Source of the DNA: an uncultured Acidimicrobiales bacterium
Lineage (GTDB): Bacteria > Actinomycetota > Acidimicrobiia > Acidimicrobiales > Bin134
Assembly (NCBI GenBank): GCA_951813555.1
Contig: OX638344.1
Location: forward strand, 2,385,076-2,449,075
Direction: 5' to 3'
Length of the DNA stretch: 64,000 nt
This document shows positions 33,570 through 42,315 of the stretch, piece after piece (positions within the stretch are counted from its first letter, which is position 1; the number at the start of each line of letters is the position of its first letter). Position numbers and translations under genes: made by a program. Under the pieces are notes generated by a model. The model made no database searches and had not been told where the DNA came from. It saw nothing but the letters and a program-made list of their open reading frames with translations.

Positions 33570-35201
33570 ATGGCTATGGGTTATGTCGCCGTTTCGAGCA
33601 CCCGGCGGGTCGCAATGGGGGCCGCTTTGGGCGCCCTGGCGCTGTTGGGCGTGCTGTTGGCCCCATTGCCCACTGCCGGGGCCCAGCCGAGGTTGCCTGC
33701 TGAACCCGTCAATGTGACCGCCACGCCCGGCAACCGCCAGGTGGCGTTGGCCTGGACCCCGGGCGACGACAACGGCAGCACCATCATCCGCTACGAGTAC
33801 ACCTACGACGAGAACGGCGTGGCCGTCAACGTGTGGTACCCCGTGCCCGGCAGCAATCGCCACACCACCGGCCACACCGTTACCGGGCTGACCAACGGCA
33901 CCGCCTACCGGTTCTACCTGCGAGCCGTCAACTACGAGGGAAACGGCGCCGTGGCCACCGCCGCGCTGCTGCCCGCCGTACCGGCCACCACCCCGGACCC
34001 GCCCATCGGGTTGACGGCCACTCCGGGCAACTCCCGGGCCAGGCTCACCTGGACTCCCGGCTTCGACGGCGGTTCGCCCATCCTGTTCTACGAAATCCGT
34101 TACAGAGCCGGCAGCGGCCCCTACACCCCCTGGACCATCATGGTCGGCTCTACGGGTGACACCACCAGCCACATCGTCACCGGCTTGAGCAACGGCGTCA
34201 CCTACTGGTTCCAGGTTCGCGCCGTGAACGCCATAGGGCCGACACCGATACCGCCCGACACCACCGAGCCCGAGCCGGACACGACCGAGCCCGAAGACGA
34301 CACCGAGCCGGACACGACAGAGCCCGAAGACGACACCGAGCCGGACACGACAGAGCCCGAAGACGACACCGAGCCGGACACGACAGAGCCCGAAGACGAA
34401 ACCGAGCCGGACACGACAGAGCCCGAAGACGACACCGAGCCCGACACGACAGAGCCCGAAGACGACACCGAGCCCGACACGACAGAGCCCGAAGACGACA
34501 CCGAGCCCGACACGACAGAGCCCGAAGACGACACCGAGCCCGACACGACAGAGCCCGAAGACGACACCGAGCCGGACACGACAGAGCCGGTGGCACCGGT
34601 GGTGGTGCCGCCGGCCGGCAGCAGCTTCTACTCCGGCGAGGTCATCACCGGGCCGAACTTCTGCACCAATCTGTCGCTGGGCGGCCCTCGCCTCTACCCG
34701 CACGACTCCGATGGCGACGGCATCGCCGACGTGTGCTCACTGCCCCACACCCGCCGCGAGGCCATCGCCCGCCAAAGGGCGGTGATCGCGCTGGCCAACC
34801 ACCACCCCGACCTCTACACCACGCTGGTGAACGCGGCCTGCGCCGCCACCGAGGGCACCGCGGCCTGCGGCGGCGATGTCCTGGGCGCTGCGCCGCCCGT
34901 ACCGCCCGCCGGCAGCCACTTCTACTCCGGCGCCGTCATCACCGGGCCGGGTTCTTGCGCCAACCGGTCGCTAGGCGGCCCCACCACCTACCCGCACGAC
35001 TCCGACGGCGACGGAGTGGCCGACGTGTGCTCGCTGCCCTACACCCGCCGCGAGGCCATCGCTCGCCAGCTCGCCGGCGACACCCTCGCCGCCACATTCC
35101 CCGAGCAGTACCAAACCCGGGTCAAAGACAGTTGCCGGGCCCTAGTCAATGCCGACTACGGCGACAACCCCGCCGATTTAGCCAAAGACGCCTGCGCCTA
35201 G
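33570..35201 (+). CDS. secreted FN3 protein with acidic repeat linker and two C-terminal Cys/DxDGDG repeats
   Basis: A 543-residue exported protein. A signal peptide (ALGALALLGVLLAPLPTAGA) is followed by two fibronectin type III domains (residues about 45-230). A linker of nine 11-residue acidic repeats of the type DTTEPEDDTEP comes next. Two C-terminal modules of about 80 residues each carry a FYSG...ITGP segment, a Cys, LYPHDSDGDGIADVC and TRREAIARQ. The DxDxDG loop suggests calcium binding. The last residues are KDACA. The start used is the ATG at 33570. It is a smaller relative of the three giant proteins at 37.2-52.3 kb. It is probably extracellular; no membrane or sortase anchor was seen. 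Confidence 0.85.
   Translation: MAMGYVAVSSTRRVAMGAALGALALLGVLLAPLPTAGAQPRLPAEPVNVTATPGNRQVALAWTPGDDNGSTIIRYEYTYDENGVAVNVWYPVPGSNRHTTGHTVTGLTNGTAYRFYLRAVNYEGNGAVATAALLPAVPATTPDPPIGLTATPGNSRARLTWTPGFDGGSPILFYEIRYRAGSGPYTPWTIMVGSTGDTTSHIVTGLSNGVTYWFQVRAVNAIGPTPIPPDTTEPEPDTTEPEDDTEPDTTEPEDDTEPDTTEPEDDTEPDTTEPEDETEPDTTEPEDDTEPDTTEPEDDTEPDTTEPEDDTEPDTTEPEDDTEPDTTEPEDDTEPDTTEPVAPVVVPPAGSSFYSGEVITGPNFCTNLSLGGPRLYPHDSDGDGIADVCSLPHTRREAIARQRAVIALANHHPDLYTTLVNAACAATEGTAACGGDVLGAAPPVPPAGSHFYSGAVITGPGSCANRSLGGPTTYPHDSDGDGVADVCSLPYTRREAIARQLAGDTLAATFPEQYQTRVKDSCRALVNADYGDNPADLAKDACA
34278..34574 (+). repeat. nine-copy 33-base tandem repeat (acidic linker)
   Basis: Nine 33-base units encode D-T-T-E-P-E-D-D-T-E-P with one D-to-E variant in unit 4, plus a partial tenth. 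Near-identity at the DNA level suggests variable copy number between strains. Confidence 0.92.
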
Positions 35202-35204
35202 GGG

Positions 35205-35564
35205 CTAGGCGGCCTCGGCGGGGGGGTCGATCTCCAACTTGACCTCGATGCGGGCCAAGCGCTCACCGTGTCCTCGCAGCACGTCGTACACCCGGTCGAT
35301 CCTCTCACCGTGATCCCGCAGCACGTCGTACACCCGGTCGATCCTCTTTCCCTGGGCCTTGAGCTCGCCGGTGAACTTGTCAGTGAACCTGATCTCGAGG
35401 GCTTTGAGCTCGCCGGTGAACCTCTGGTCTTGGGCTTTGAACTCGGCGTTGACCCCCCGGAAGCCCTCCTTCATGTCCTCGCGCAGGTTTTGCAACTGCA
35501 TGAAGAACATGCCGAAGAGGGCCGTGCCCACGACGCTGATGATGGTGATGGCTACGACATTCAT
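35205..35564 (-). CDS. small membrane-anchored coiled-coil protein (family member 2)
   Basis: A 119-residue protein. The N-terminal transmembrane helix (AITIISVVGTALFGMFFM) is followed by a long charged coiled coil with internal repeats (HGERIDRVYDVLR-type units of 14 residues), ending GERLARIEVKLEIDPPAEAA. The N-terminus and C-terminus align with the protein at 62147 (TLISVLGAGLFGMLFML and RLARIEAKLEPNPPAEAA). The upstream leader is also conserved between these two genes, including a hairpin over the ribosome site. It converges on the FN3 gene 3 bases away. The function is unknown. Confidence 0.7.
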   Translation of the reverse strand: MNVVAITIISVVGTALFGMFFMQLQNLREDMKEGFRGVNAEFKAQDQRFTGELKALEIRFTDKFTGELKAQGKRIDRVYDVLRDHGERIDRVYDVLRGHGERLARIEVKLEIDPPAEAA

Positions 35565-35573
35565 TCGATTCTC

Positions 35574-35587
35574 CCTCTACAAAGAGG
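35574..35587 (-). promoter_or_regulatory. hairpin overlapping the Shine-Dalgarno region of the coiled-coil gene
   Basis: On the minus strand CCTCT pairs with AGAGG (loop TTGT) 9 bases before the ATG, covering part of the AGAGGGAG ribosome site. The counterpart before the gene at 62147 has CCCTC/GAGGG: bases differ but pairing is kept. Confidence 0.5.
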
Positions 35588-35628
35588 AGTTAGGAGGGGA
35601 AGTGAATGAGATCAGGGTAGCACCCCCC

Positions 35629-36261
35629 TTAACGATCCGGCTCCGAATTGGCCTCGCCCGCCTCGTCGCCGTTGCCCTCCGGCGGGGGGCGGCTGTCGGC
35701 CATGAGGCTGGTCTCCAAGGCCTCTATCACCTCGGCGCCGGGCACGAAGTCCACCAGCGGGGGCAGGTCGCGCAGCGAGTCGAGGCCCAAGCGCTCCAAA
35801 AACGCCGGGGTGGTGGCGAACAGCCGGGCGGTGCCCGGGCCGGGGTCGCGCCCCGCCTCATAGATGAGGCCCCGCTGCTCGAGCGTGCGCATGGCCCCCT
35901 CGGCGTTCACCCCCCTTATGGCCGACACCTGGGCCCGCGACAGCGGCTGCTTATAGGCCACGATGGCCAGCGTCTCCAGCGCGGCCGACGACAGCCGGGC
36001 GCTCTGGCCGCTCACCACGAACCGCTTCACGTAGCTCTCGGCGTCGGGATGGCTGCGGTAGCGGTAGCCGCCCGCCGCCCGCACCAGCTCGAAGCCCCGC
36101 CCCTCGGCCCGATACTCGTCGGCCAGCTCGGCGCAGATGGCCTCCACCTCGGCTGCGGGGATCTCGATGAGCTGGGCCATCAGCCCCGGCGCCACCGGCG
36201 CCTCGGCCACCATCACCATGGCCTCCACCGCCCGGCGGGCCTCCCGGCGCTCATCCCTCAT
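35629..36261 (-). CDS. scpB: segregation and condensation protein B
   Basis: A 210-residue winged-helix subunit of the SMC-ScpAB complex. It shows REARRAVEAMVMVAEAPV, the LSSAALETLAIVAYKQPLSRAQVSAIRGVNAEG signature, LIYEAGRDPGPGTARLFATT and a variable acidic tail. The ATG at 36261 overlaps the end of scpA by 11 bases, as usual for this pair. Confidence 0.94.
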   Translation of the reverse strand: MRDERREARRAVEAMVMVAEAPVAPGLMAQLIEIPAAEVEAICAELADEYRAEGRGFELVRAAGGYRYRSHPDAESYVKRFVVSGQSARLSSAALETLAIVAYKQPLSRAQVSAIRGVNAEGAMRTLEQRGLIYEAGRDPGPGTARLFATTPAFLERLGLDSLRDLPPLVDFVPGAEVIEALETSLMADSRPPPEGNGDEAGEANSEPDR

Positions 36262-37093
36262 AGGCGTCCATCTCCAAAAGCGATGCCCCACCGTCTTGCC
36301 CGCCGCTCCAGGCGATGGTGATGCTCCCGAACACCGCCGCCTGCGAAACCTCCACCAGCCCTCGCTTGTACAGCTCCAAAACGGCCAAGAAGTGCACCAC
36401 CACCTCGATGCCGGCGGCCAGGTGCTCGGTGAGTTCCCTGAACCCCACCGTGCCCATAGCGGGCAGCCGGGCCGCCAGCTCGGCGGCCACCTCATTCACG
36501 GTGAAGGGGATGTTTGTCACATGGGCCAGGCTCACCTTGGGCTCGGGCCGAGCCGCGGTGGCCCGCAAAAACGCCGCCCGCAGGTCGTCGGGGCTGATCC
36601 CGGCCAAGAAGTCGGGCACCAGATCCATATAGCGCTCGTCGGGCCCCGCCGTGCGCCCAACCCCCCGTCCGGCCGCCGCGGCCAGCTTCTCCAGGGCCGC
36701 CGACGCCGCTTTGAAGGTGTGGCACTCCAGCAGCCGGGCCAACAGCAGGTCGCGCTCGCTCCACAGGGCCAGCTCCTCATCGAGGTCCACTGAGGCGCTG
36801 TCGGGCAAAAGCCGGCTGCTTTTGAGCTGCACCAGGGTGGCCGCGATCAACAAGAACTCGGTGGCCACCTCCAAGTCGAGCTGCTCCATGCGGTCGAGCT
36901 CGGCCAGATAGGCGTCGACGATGTCGCCCACCACCACCTCGTACAGGTCAACCTCGTCGCGCAAGATGAGGTGCAACAGCAGATCAAGCGGCCCCTCGTA
37001 CACCTCGGTTCGCACTTCGAAGGGGCCGTCGGACACCCCGGTTCGCACCTCCACCGGCCCCTCGGACACCCCGGTGCGCGCCCCTGCTGCCAC
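36251..37093 (-). CDS. scpA: segregation and condensation protein A
   Basis: A 280-residue kleisin of the SMC complex. The SMC-binding N-terminus is VYEGPLDLLLHLILRDEVDLYEV, followed by YLAELDRMEQLDLEVATEFLLIAATLVQLKSSRLLPD and the C-terminal winged helix (GTVGFRELTEHLAAGIEVVVHFLAVLELYKRGLVEVSQ). Before the normal family start are two extra copies of an 11-residue unit (RTGVSxGPxEV) that resemble the authentic VRTEVYEGPLD segment, so the gene has gained in-frame 33-base duplications at its 5' end, or translation starts inside them. Confidence 0.93.
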   Translation of the reverse strand: MAAGARTGVSEGPVEVRTGVSDGPFEVRTEVYEGPLDLLLHLILRDEVDLYEVVVGDIVDAYLAELDRMEQLDLEVATEFLLIAATLVQLKSSRLLPDSASVDLDEELALWSERDLLLARLLECHTFKAASAALEKLAAAAGRGVGRTAGPDERYMDLVPDFLAGISPDDLRAAFLRATAARPEPKVSLAHVTNIPFTVNEVAAELAARLPAMGTVGFRELTEHLAAGIEVVVHFLAVLELYKRGLVEVSQAAVFGSITIAWSGGQDGGASLLEMDAYEG

Positions 37094-37187
37094 CCCGCCA
37101 CCCTACTGCCCTGTTGCAGGGGCTTCGGTGACTCCCGCCTTTCATTACAGAAGCGTTAAGAAAGCTCGCGCCTTTGGAGCTAAAAGC

Positions 37188-37216
37188 TTGTTTTTCCGTA
37201 TCCAGCCTCGTAGTGT
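37188..37216 (+). promoter_or_regulatory. sigma70-type leaderless promoter of FN3 giant gene 1
   Basis: TTGTTT (37188-37193) and TAGTGT (37211-37216) are spaced by 17 bases, and the ATG follows 6 bases after the -10 box. The other two giant genes instead have a leader with an AAAAGGAG ribosome site. Confidence 0.55.
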
Positions 37217-37222
37217 GTCGCC

Positions 37223-40200
37223 ATGGCTAAAAATGTTTTCTCAGGATTTCGCTCTGCGGGGCATGGCCCCAAAGAGTATTCGCGCGCCCGGCGGCGGGTA
37301 ACGACGTGGGCCGCGCTTGGCGTTTTGGCGCTGCTGGCCACGCTGTTGACTCCGCTGTCCACTGCGAGTGCGGAACACGGAGAACCGTTCCCGGCTGCTC
37401 CCACTATCACATCGGCGACGCCCGGCAATGGGAGCGTCACGCTGACCTGGACCGCAGGCCACGACGGCGGCAGCACGGTCATCCGGTGGGAGTACACGTA
37501 TTCCGAAGGGGACTCGGCCACGAATATCTGGTTCCCCATTCCCGGCAGCAATCGCAGCACTGACCGGCATACCATCACCGGTTTGACGAACGGCACGGCC
37601 TACGCCTTCTCGGTGCGAGCCGTCAATAGTCAGGGCAACGGTGTTGCGGGGGACATGTCCGGTCTCACCCCGACTACTGCCACGCCGTCTACTGTTCCGG
37701 CCGCGCCCGCCAATCTGGCTGCCGCACCGGGGAATTCGCTGGTGACGTTGACCTGGGCTGAGGCTGCCGCAAATACGGCCGCTGACGGTTTTTCGACGAT
37801 CACCGTGTACGAGGTCAGCCAGAAGACCGGCGATGGGGAATACTCCCCTTGGGCCATCGTCCTTGACTCCACTACCACCGCTGGTACCGTGTCCTATCCG
37901 GTTACCGGCTTGACCAACGGCACTACCTACCAGTTCAAGGTTCGGGCCCGCAACGCCAATGGCGCGGGGGCTGAGTCCGAGACGACGCCGGTCACGATCG
38001 CCACCATTCCGGGGCGTCCCCGGTCGCTGGCCGCGGTGCCCGGCAACGGCCAGGTCGCTTTGTCGTGGACGGCGAGCAGCGACGGCGGCTCCCCCATCAC
38101 GAGCTGGCAGTTCCGCGTAAGTGAGGGACTGAATGAAGCTGCTCCCGACGCTTTCGTCGATTCCACCCACGCTTGGGTCACAATCCCCAACAGCAACGCT
38201 GATACCACCAGTTACACCGTGGTTAGCTTGGAGAACACCAGTAAATTCATGTTCCAGGTCCGCGCGGTCAACGCCTTGGGTGCGGGAACCGCGGCTGAGA
38301 GCGCGGTGGTGAACCCCGGAATGCCCCCCGGCGCGCCGACAGGCTTGACGGGCGCCGCGTCGGAGGACTCCGCCACCTTGACCTGGACGCCGCCTCTTGT
38401 TGATGTTGGTGGTACCGACAGCGTCGATGACGGCGGCTCCCCGCTGATCCGCTACGAGTACTCGCAGAAGACCGGTGATGGCGACTACGGCGAATGGACG
38501 GCCATACCAGCAACATCGGTTACCGACCTCACAGCAACAACTGAGCAGAGCCACACCGTGATGGGTTTGACCGCGGGCACGGCGTACCAGTTCAGGGTCC
38601 GGGCCGTGAACGCCACTGGTCCTGGTGAGGCTGCGTCGATGAGTGCCCCCGTGTACCCGGGCACCAAGCCCTTGGCCCCGGCCAACTTGAGCGCACGCCC
38701 GATCTACGACGCGGCCAGCGGCACGGCCTCGGTTTCCCTGTCGTGGGCTTCCGGCGGCGACGGCGGCTCGCCCATCACCAGGTGGCAGTACAAGACCGCC
38801 ACCACGCTGGCTGATTTGGCTACTACGGACTGGGTGGACATCTGCGACAACACCACGGGCACAGCCCCGACTTGTGCGTCCACCACCAGCGTCACGCTGC
38901 CCCGCCCGGCACCAACACCCGGTGGAGTTTCGCCCGATGGCACCCTCACGTTCACGGCCGGCAACGAGTACCACTTCGTGATCCGAGCTCTCAACGCCTT
39001 CCATGACACCTCTGGCGACGCGACTGGCCTACTTGCCAGCGACGAGACTGGCCGGGATACAGGAGGCTTCCCGTCCGGCACCGACAGCGCCCGGTTTGCC
39101 GTAACCGTCCCGTCAGCGCCCGGGGCCGTGTACATCCAAACGACGACGGCAAGCAGCGTCACTTTGTCCTGGAGGGCTTCGGTTGACGGTGGCTCCGCAA
39201 TTGCTCGCTATGAGTACTCTGTGAAGGCCGGAAGCGGTTCTTATGGTGCGTGGCAGGCCGACGATACGCCCACCGATACCACCGCTACCTACGACGTGCC
39301 CGCCGGCACGCCGGCTGGCACTGCGTTTACCTTCAGGGTTCGGGCGGTGAACGCCATCGGCAACGGTTCCCATACCGAGTCCGATGCCATCGTCCCCGGT
39401 GCCCCCGGTTCGCCTGGAGCGGGTTCCGACGTTGCTGGCTGTCCACAGCTCGTCGCAACGCCGGGAATCACCCAGGTCACCCTGGCTATGGTCGGCTCAG
39501 ACGGCACCAGTGCGTGCACAACCGGCGGTGCCGCCGACAACGTCACCCGGTGGGAGTATTCCTACAAGGTGGGTGACGGCGAGTACGGCAACTGGGCGTT
39601 CAGCAATGTCGGCGCACAGTTCACCCCGCCCGACGACGACGAAGTCGAAGGCGGTAATCAGATAGCCGGTTTGGAGAACGGTGTGGCCCACACGTTCAGG
39701 GTTCGTGCTCTCAACGGCCCGTTGAGCAGCCCGATTCTTGAGGCCGACCCCGCCACTCCGGGTGTTGCCCCGCCGGCGCCGCAGGGGCTGACCGCCTCTG
39801 CCGGCGACGGGAGTGTCACATTGTCGTGGACCTCAGGAGGCAGCGGCGGCCCGCCGATTACCGGCTGGCAGGTCTGCGATGCAACCACCACTCCCGATGA
39901 TTGTGCCGATACAGGTGCCGGCTGGTCCGACATTGCGATGAGTGGTCCCGACACCACTTCGCACACCCTCGGCTCTGCTACGGATCCCCTCACGAACGGC
40001 ACTCCCTACACCTATTTGGTTCGGGCTGTGAACATCATCGGCAGCGGTGCCAGGGCTCAGGCGAATCCGGCGACGCCGGGCAAGGCGCCGGGTGCTCCTG
40101 CTCGGGCGCTGGCGGATGCTGCGGGTGACGGCGAGGTGACCATCGCGGTGGATGGGCCGAGCCCGGCCCCGGATGTCGCGGTGACCAGCTACGAGGTTCG

Positions 40201-42082
40201 CAAGAGCCAGGGCGGCGGTCCCTATGATGCTTGGGAGGCCCTAGGCTCAGGCGATGACTCAGGCATAAACGCGACGGTGTCCGGTCTCGTCAATGGTGTC
40301 AGTTACACGTTCGAGGTGCGGGCGGTGAATGCCTTCGGGCCTGGTCCGGGGACCGAGTCGAATGCGGTCACTCCGGTTGGGGCTCCTAGTGCTGGTGCGT
40401 TGGGCGCTGATCCCGGCGACGGCCAGGTAGCGCTCTCGTGGGCTGACAGCAGCAGCGGCGGCAGTGCCATTACCAGTTGGCAGTATCGCCAGAGCGAGTC
40501 GGGTGGCGGTTACGGCGCTTGGACCGACATTGCCGACAGCGGCCCTGACACTTCGGGCCATACCGTGACTGGCCTGTCCAATGGCACCAGCTACACGTTC
40601 CAGGTGCGGGCTGTGAACGCGCAGGGCGCGGGCGACGCGATCACGTCGGCTGCGGTCACTCCGGGCACGGTTCCGCCGGCGCCTTCGGTGTCGGCTGCTG
40701 GGGGCAACGGCCAGGTCGACTTGTCGTGGACGCCCGGAACCTCCAGCGGGGCCGGTCCCACCACTGGTTGGCAGGTCCAGGTTGATGACGGCGACTGGTC
40801 CGACATCGCTGATAGCGGTGCCGACACCACCAGCCACTCGGTGACCGGTCTTGCCAACGGCACGGCCTACTCCTTTGGGGTGCGGGCGGTGAATTCCTTC
40901 GGTGCTGGTGCTGCTGGCAGCGCGTCGGCTACCCCGGCCACTACCCCGTCGGCGCCTGAGGTTTCCGCTGAGCGCGGCGACGGCTCCACGACAGTGTCGT
41001 GGACTGCGGGCGACGACGGCGGCTCTGCTGTCACCGGTTGGCAGGTGCAGGTGAACGACGGCGGTTGGACCGACGTCGCAGCCGACACGACGAGCGTCTC
41101 GGTGGACACCGACGACGGCGCCGCTTACACCTTCGGTGTGCGGGGCGTCAACGATGTGGGCGAAGGCGCCGCAGGCTCTGCCTCGGTTGAGGCTGGCTCC
41201 ACGCCGGCAGCGCCCACAGTCACCGCCACCGGCGGCGACGGCTCGATCACGGTTTCGTGGACTGCCGGCGACGACGGCGGTTCCAGTGTCACCAGTTGGC
41301 ACCACCGCATGAAGGTGAGCATCGGCGACTACGGCGACTGGACTGAGGTTTCGGCCGACACCACCAGCGTCACGCTCTCTGGTTTGGGCGGCGGCACCGG
41401 CGTGTTGTCCTACACCTTCCAGGTGCGGGGCGTCAACGGTGTCGGCGCCGGCGAGGCGGGCACCTCGAACGAGGCTTCGCCGGTTGATGCTGCGCCGGTC
41501 AACGGCGCCTTCTACTCCGGGGTGGTCACCGGCCCAGACTTCTGCGCCAACCTGTCTTTGGGCGGCGCCCGGTTGTACGCCCACGACAGCGACGGCGACG
41601 GCGTGGCCGACGTGTGCTCGCTGCCCTACACCCGCCGCGAGGCCATCGCCCGCCAGAACGCGGTGGAGGCCCTGGCGGTGCAGTATGGCTCCGAGTATGC
41701 GGCGCTGGTGATGGCGGCCTGTGCGGTCACCGAGGGCGACGCGGCCTGCGGCGAGGGCATGCTGAGCGCTCCTCCGGCGGTGCCGATCAACGACGGCGGC
41801 CCGTTCTACTCGGGCATCATCACCGGGCCGAGCTTCTGCGCCAACCGGTCGCTGGGAGGGCCCACCACCTACCCCCACGACTCCGACGGCGACGGCGTGT
41901 CCGACGTGTGCGCGCTGCCGTACACCCGCCGCGAGGCCATCGCCCGCCAACTCGCCGGCGACGTCCTCGCCGCCACCTACCCGGCCGACCTCCGCCGGGA
42001 GCTGGCGTCGGCTTGTCGGGGCCTGACCGGCGCCGACTACGGCGACGACGCCGACGACATGGCCAACGACGCCTGCGCCTAG
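37223..42082 (+). CDS. giant secreted FN3-repeat protein 1
   Basis: A 1619-residue exported protein. An Arg-rich N-region and signal peptide (AALGVLALLATLLTPLSTASA) precede thirteen FN3-like modules of about 90-120 residues, each with PxxP..L.A..G...V.LSW and a G.xY.F.VRAVN ending. Two C-terminal modules of about 85 residues each then carry FYSG..TGP.FCANLSLGG, DSDGDGVADVC and YTRREAIARQ. The last residues are NDACA. No membrane anchor, LPXTG or enzyme domain was found. It is probably a long cell-surface or released adhesive fibre. Large blocks are identical at the DNA level to the next gene, showing duplication and gene conversion. Confidence 0.88.
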   Translation: MAKNVFSGFRSAGHGPKEYSRARRRVTTWAALGVLALLATLLTPLSTASAEHGEPFPAAPTITSATPGNGSVTLTWTAGHDGGSTVIRWEYTYSEGDSATNIWFPIPGSNRSTDRHTITGLTNGTAYAFSVRAVNSQGNGVAGDMSGLTPTTATPSTVPAAPANLAAAPGNSLVTLTWAEAAANTAADGFSTITVYEVSQKTGDGEYSPWAIVLDSTTTAGTVSYPVTGLTNGTTYQFKVRARNANGAGAESETTPVTIATIPGRPRSLAAVPGNGQVALSWTASSDGGSPITSWQFRVSEGLNEAAPDAFVDSTHAWVTIPNSNADTTSYTVVSLENTSKFMFQVRAVNALGAGTAAESAVVNPGMPPGAPTGLTGAASEDSATLTWTPPLVDVGGTDSVDDGGSPLIRYEYSQKTGDGDYGEWTAIPATSVTDLTATTEQSHTVMGLTAGTAYQFRVRAVNATGPGEAASMSAPVYPGTKPLAPANLSARPIYDAASGTASVSLSWASGGDGGSPITRWQYKTATTLADLATTDWVDICDNTTGTAPTCASTTSVTLPRPAPTPGGVSPDGTLTFTAGNEYHFVIRALNAFHDTSGDATGLLASDETGRDTGGFPSGTDSARFAVTVPSAPGAVYIQTTTASSVTLSWRASVDGGSAIARYEYSVKAGSGSYGAWQADDTPTDTTATYDVPAGTPAGTAFTFRVRAVNAIGNGSHTESDAIVPGAPGSPGAGSDVAGCPQLVATPGITQVTLAMVGSDGTSACTTGGAADNVTRWEYSYKVGDGEYGNWAFSNVGAQFTPPDDDEVEGGNQIAGLENGVAHTFRVRALNGPLSSPILEADPATPGVAPPAPQGLTASAGDGSVTLSWTSGGSGGPPITGWQVCDATTTPDDCADTGAGWSDIAMSGPDTTSHTLGSATDPLTNGTPYTYLVRAVNIIGSGARAQANPATPGKAPGAPARALADAAGDGEVTIAVDGPSPAPDVAVTSYEVRKSQGGGPYDAWEALGSGDDSGINATVSGLVNGVSYTFEVRAVNAFGPGPGTESNAVTPVGAPSAGALGADPGDGQVALSWADSSSGGSAITSWQYRQSESGGGYGAWTDIADSGPDTSGHTVTGLSNGTSYTFQVRAVNAQGAGDAITSAAVTPGTVPPAPSVSAAGGNGQVDLSWTPGTSSGAGPTTGWQVQVDDGDWSDIADSGADTTSHSVTGLANGTAYSFGVRAVNSFGAGAAGSASATPATTPSAPEVSAERGDGSTTVSWTAGDDGGSAVTGWQVQVNDGGWTDVAADTTSVSVDTDDGAAYTFGVRGVNDVGEGAAGSASVEAGSTPAAPTVTATGGDGSITVSWTAGDDGGSSVTSWHHRMKVSIGDYGDWTEVSADTTSVTLSGLGGGTGVLSYTFQVRGVNGVGAGEAGTSNEASPVDAAPVNGAFYSGVVTGPDFCANLSLGGARLYAHDSDGDGVADVCSLPYTRREAIARQNAVEALAVQYGSEYAALVMAACAVTEGDAACGEGMLSAPPAVPINDGGPFYSGIITGPSFCANRSLGGPTTYPHDSDGDGVSDVCALPYTRREAIARQLAGDVLAATYPADLRRELASACRGLTGADYGDDADDMANDACA
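37283..37766 (+). repeat. long direct repeat, copy A (paired with 42361-42844)
   Basis: About 484 bases covering the signal peptide, first FN3 module and the start of the second appear identical, base for base, to 42361-42844. The flanking sequence is diverged, which points to gene conversion or recent duplication. Confidence 0.85.
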
Positions 42083-42098
42083 GCGCAACACCCCTTAG

Positions 42099-42120
42099 CC
42101 GGCCCCGCTGGGGACCGGCC
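42099..42120 (+). other. small GC hairpin after FN3 giant gene 1
   Basis: CCGGCCCC and GGGG-A-CCGG pair with one bulged A, 17 bases after the stop codon. An identical element follows giant gene 2 but not gene 3. Confidence 0.45.
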
Positions 42121-42140
42121 CTGAGAAAACAAAACCAAAC

Positions 42141-42178
42141 CCGGCTCCCCCGGTTGGCCCAGCCACCGGGGGAGCCGG
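42141..42178 (+). terminator. terminator-like hairpin after FN3 giant gene 1
   Basis: A perfect 13-base-pair stem (CCGGCTCCCCCGG / CCGGGGGAGCCGG) with a 12-base loop. No U-tract follows on the plus strand; the T-rich side lies on the minus strand, so it may act as a U-less terminator or RNA-stabilising hairpin. Confidence 0.55.
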
Positions 42179-42260
42179 CGCTTAATCCCTCCCTCGCTCG
42201 GGCCGAGGCTCGAAACTATGGGGCGACAAGCTGATTTGATTTGTTTTCGAAAAGTCCTAC

Positions 42261-42271
42261 GCGCACTGCGC
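42261..42271. promoter_or_regulatory. short palindrome in the conserved leader of giant gene 2
   Basis: GCGCA-C-TGCGC lies 45 bases before the ATG, in a block shared almost unchanged with the leader of giant gene 3 (47356-47366). It is a possible operator; no clear -35/-10 pair was found nearby. Confidence 0.3.
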
Positions 42272-42315
42272 AATGCAATAATGTGCACTCCATAACAAAA
42301 GGAGCTCTAACCGCA

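Noticed and set aside
34278..34574. CRISPR-like array
   Set aside because: The 33-base units are contiguous, in frame and code for an acidic linker; there are no unique spacers.
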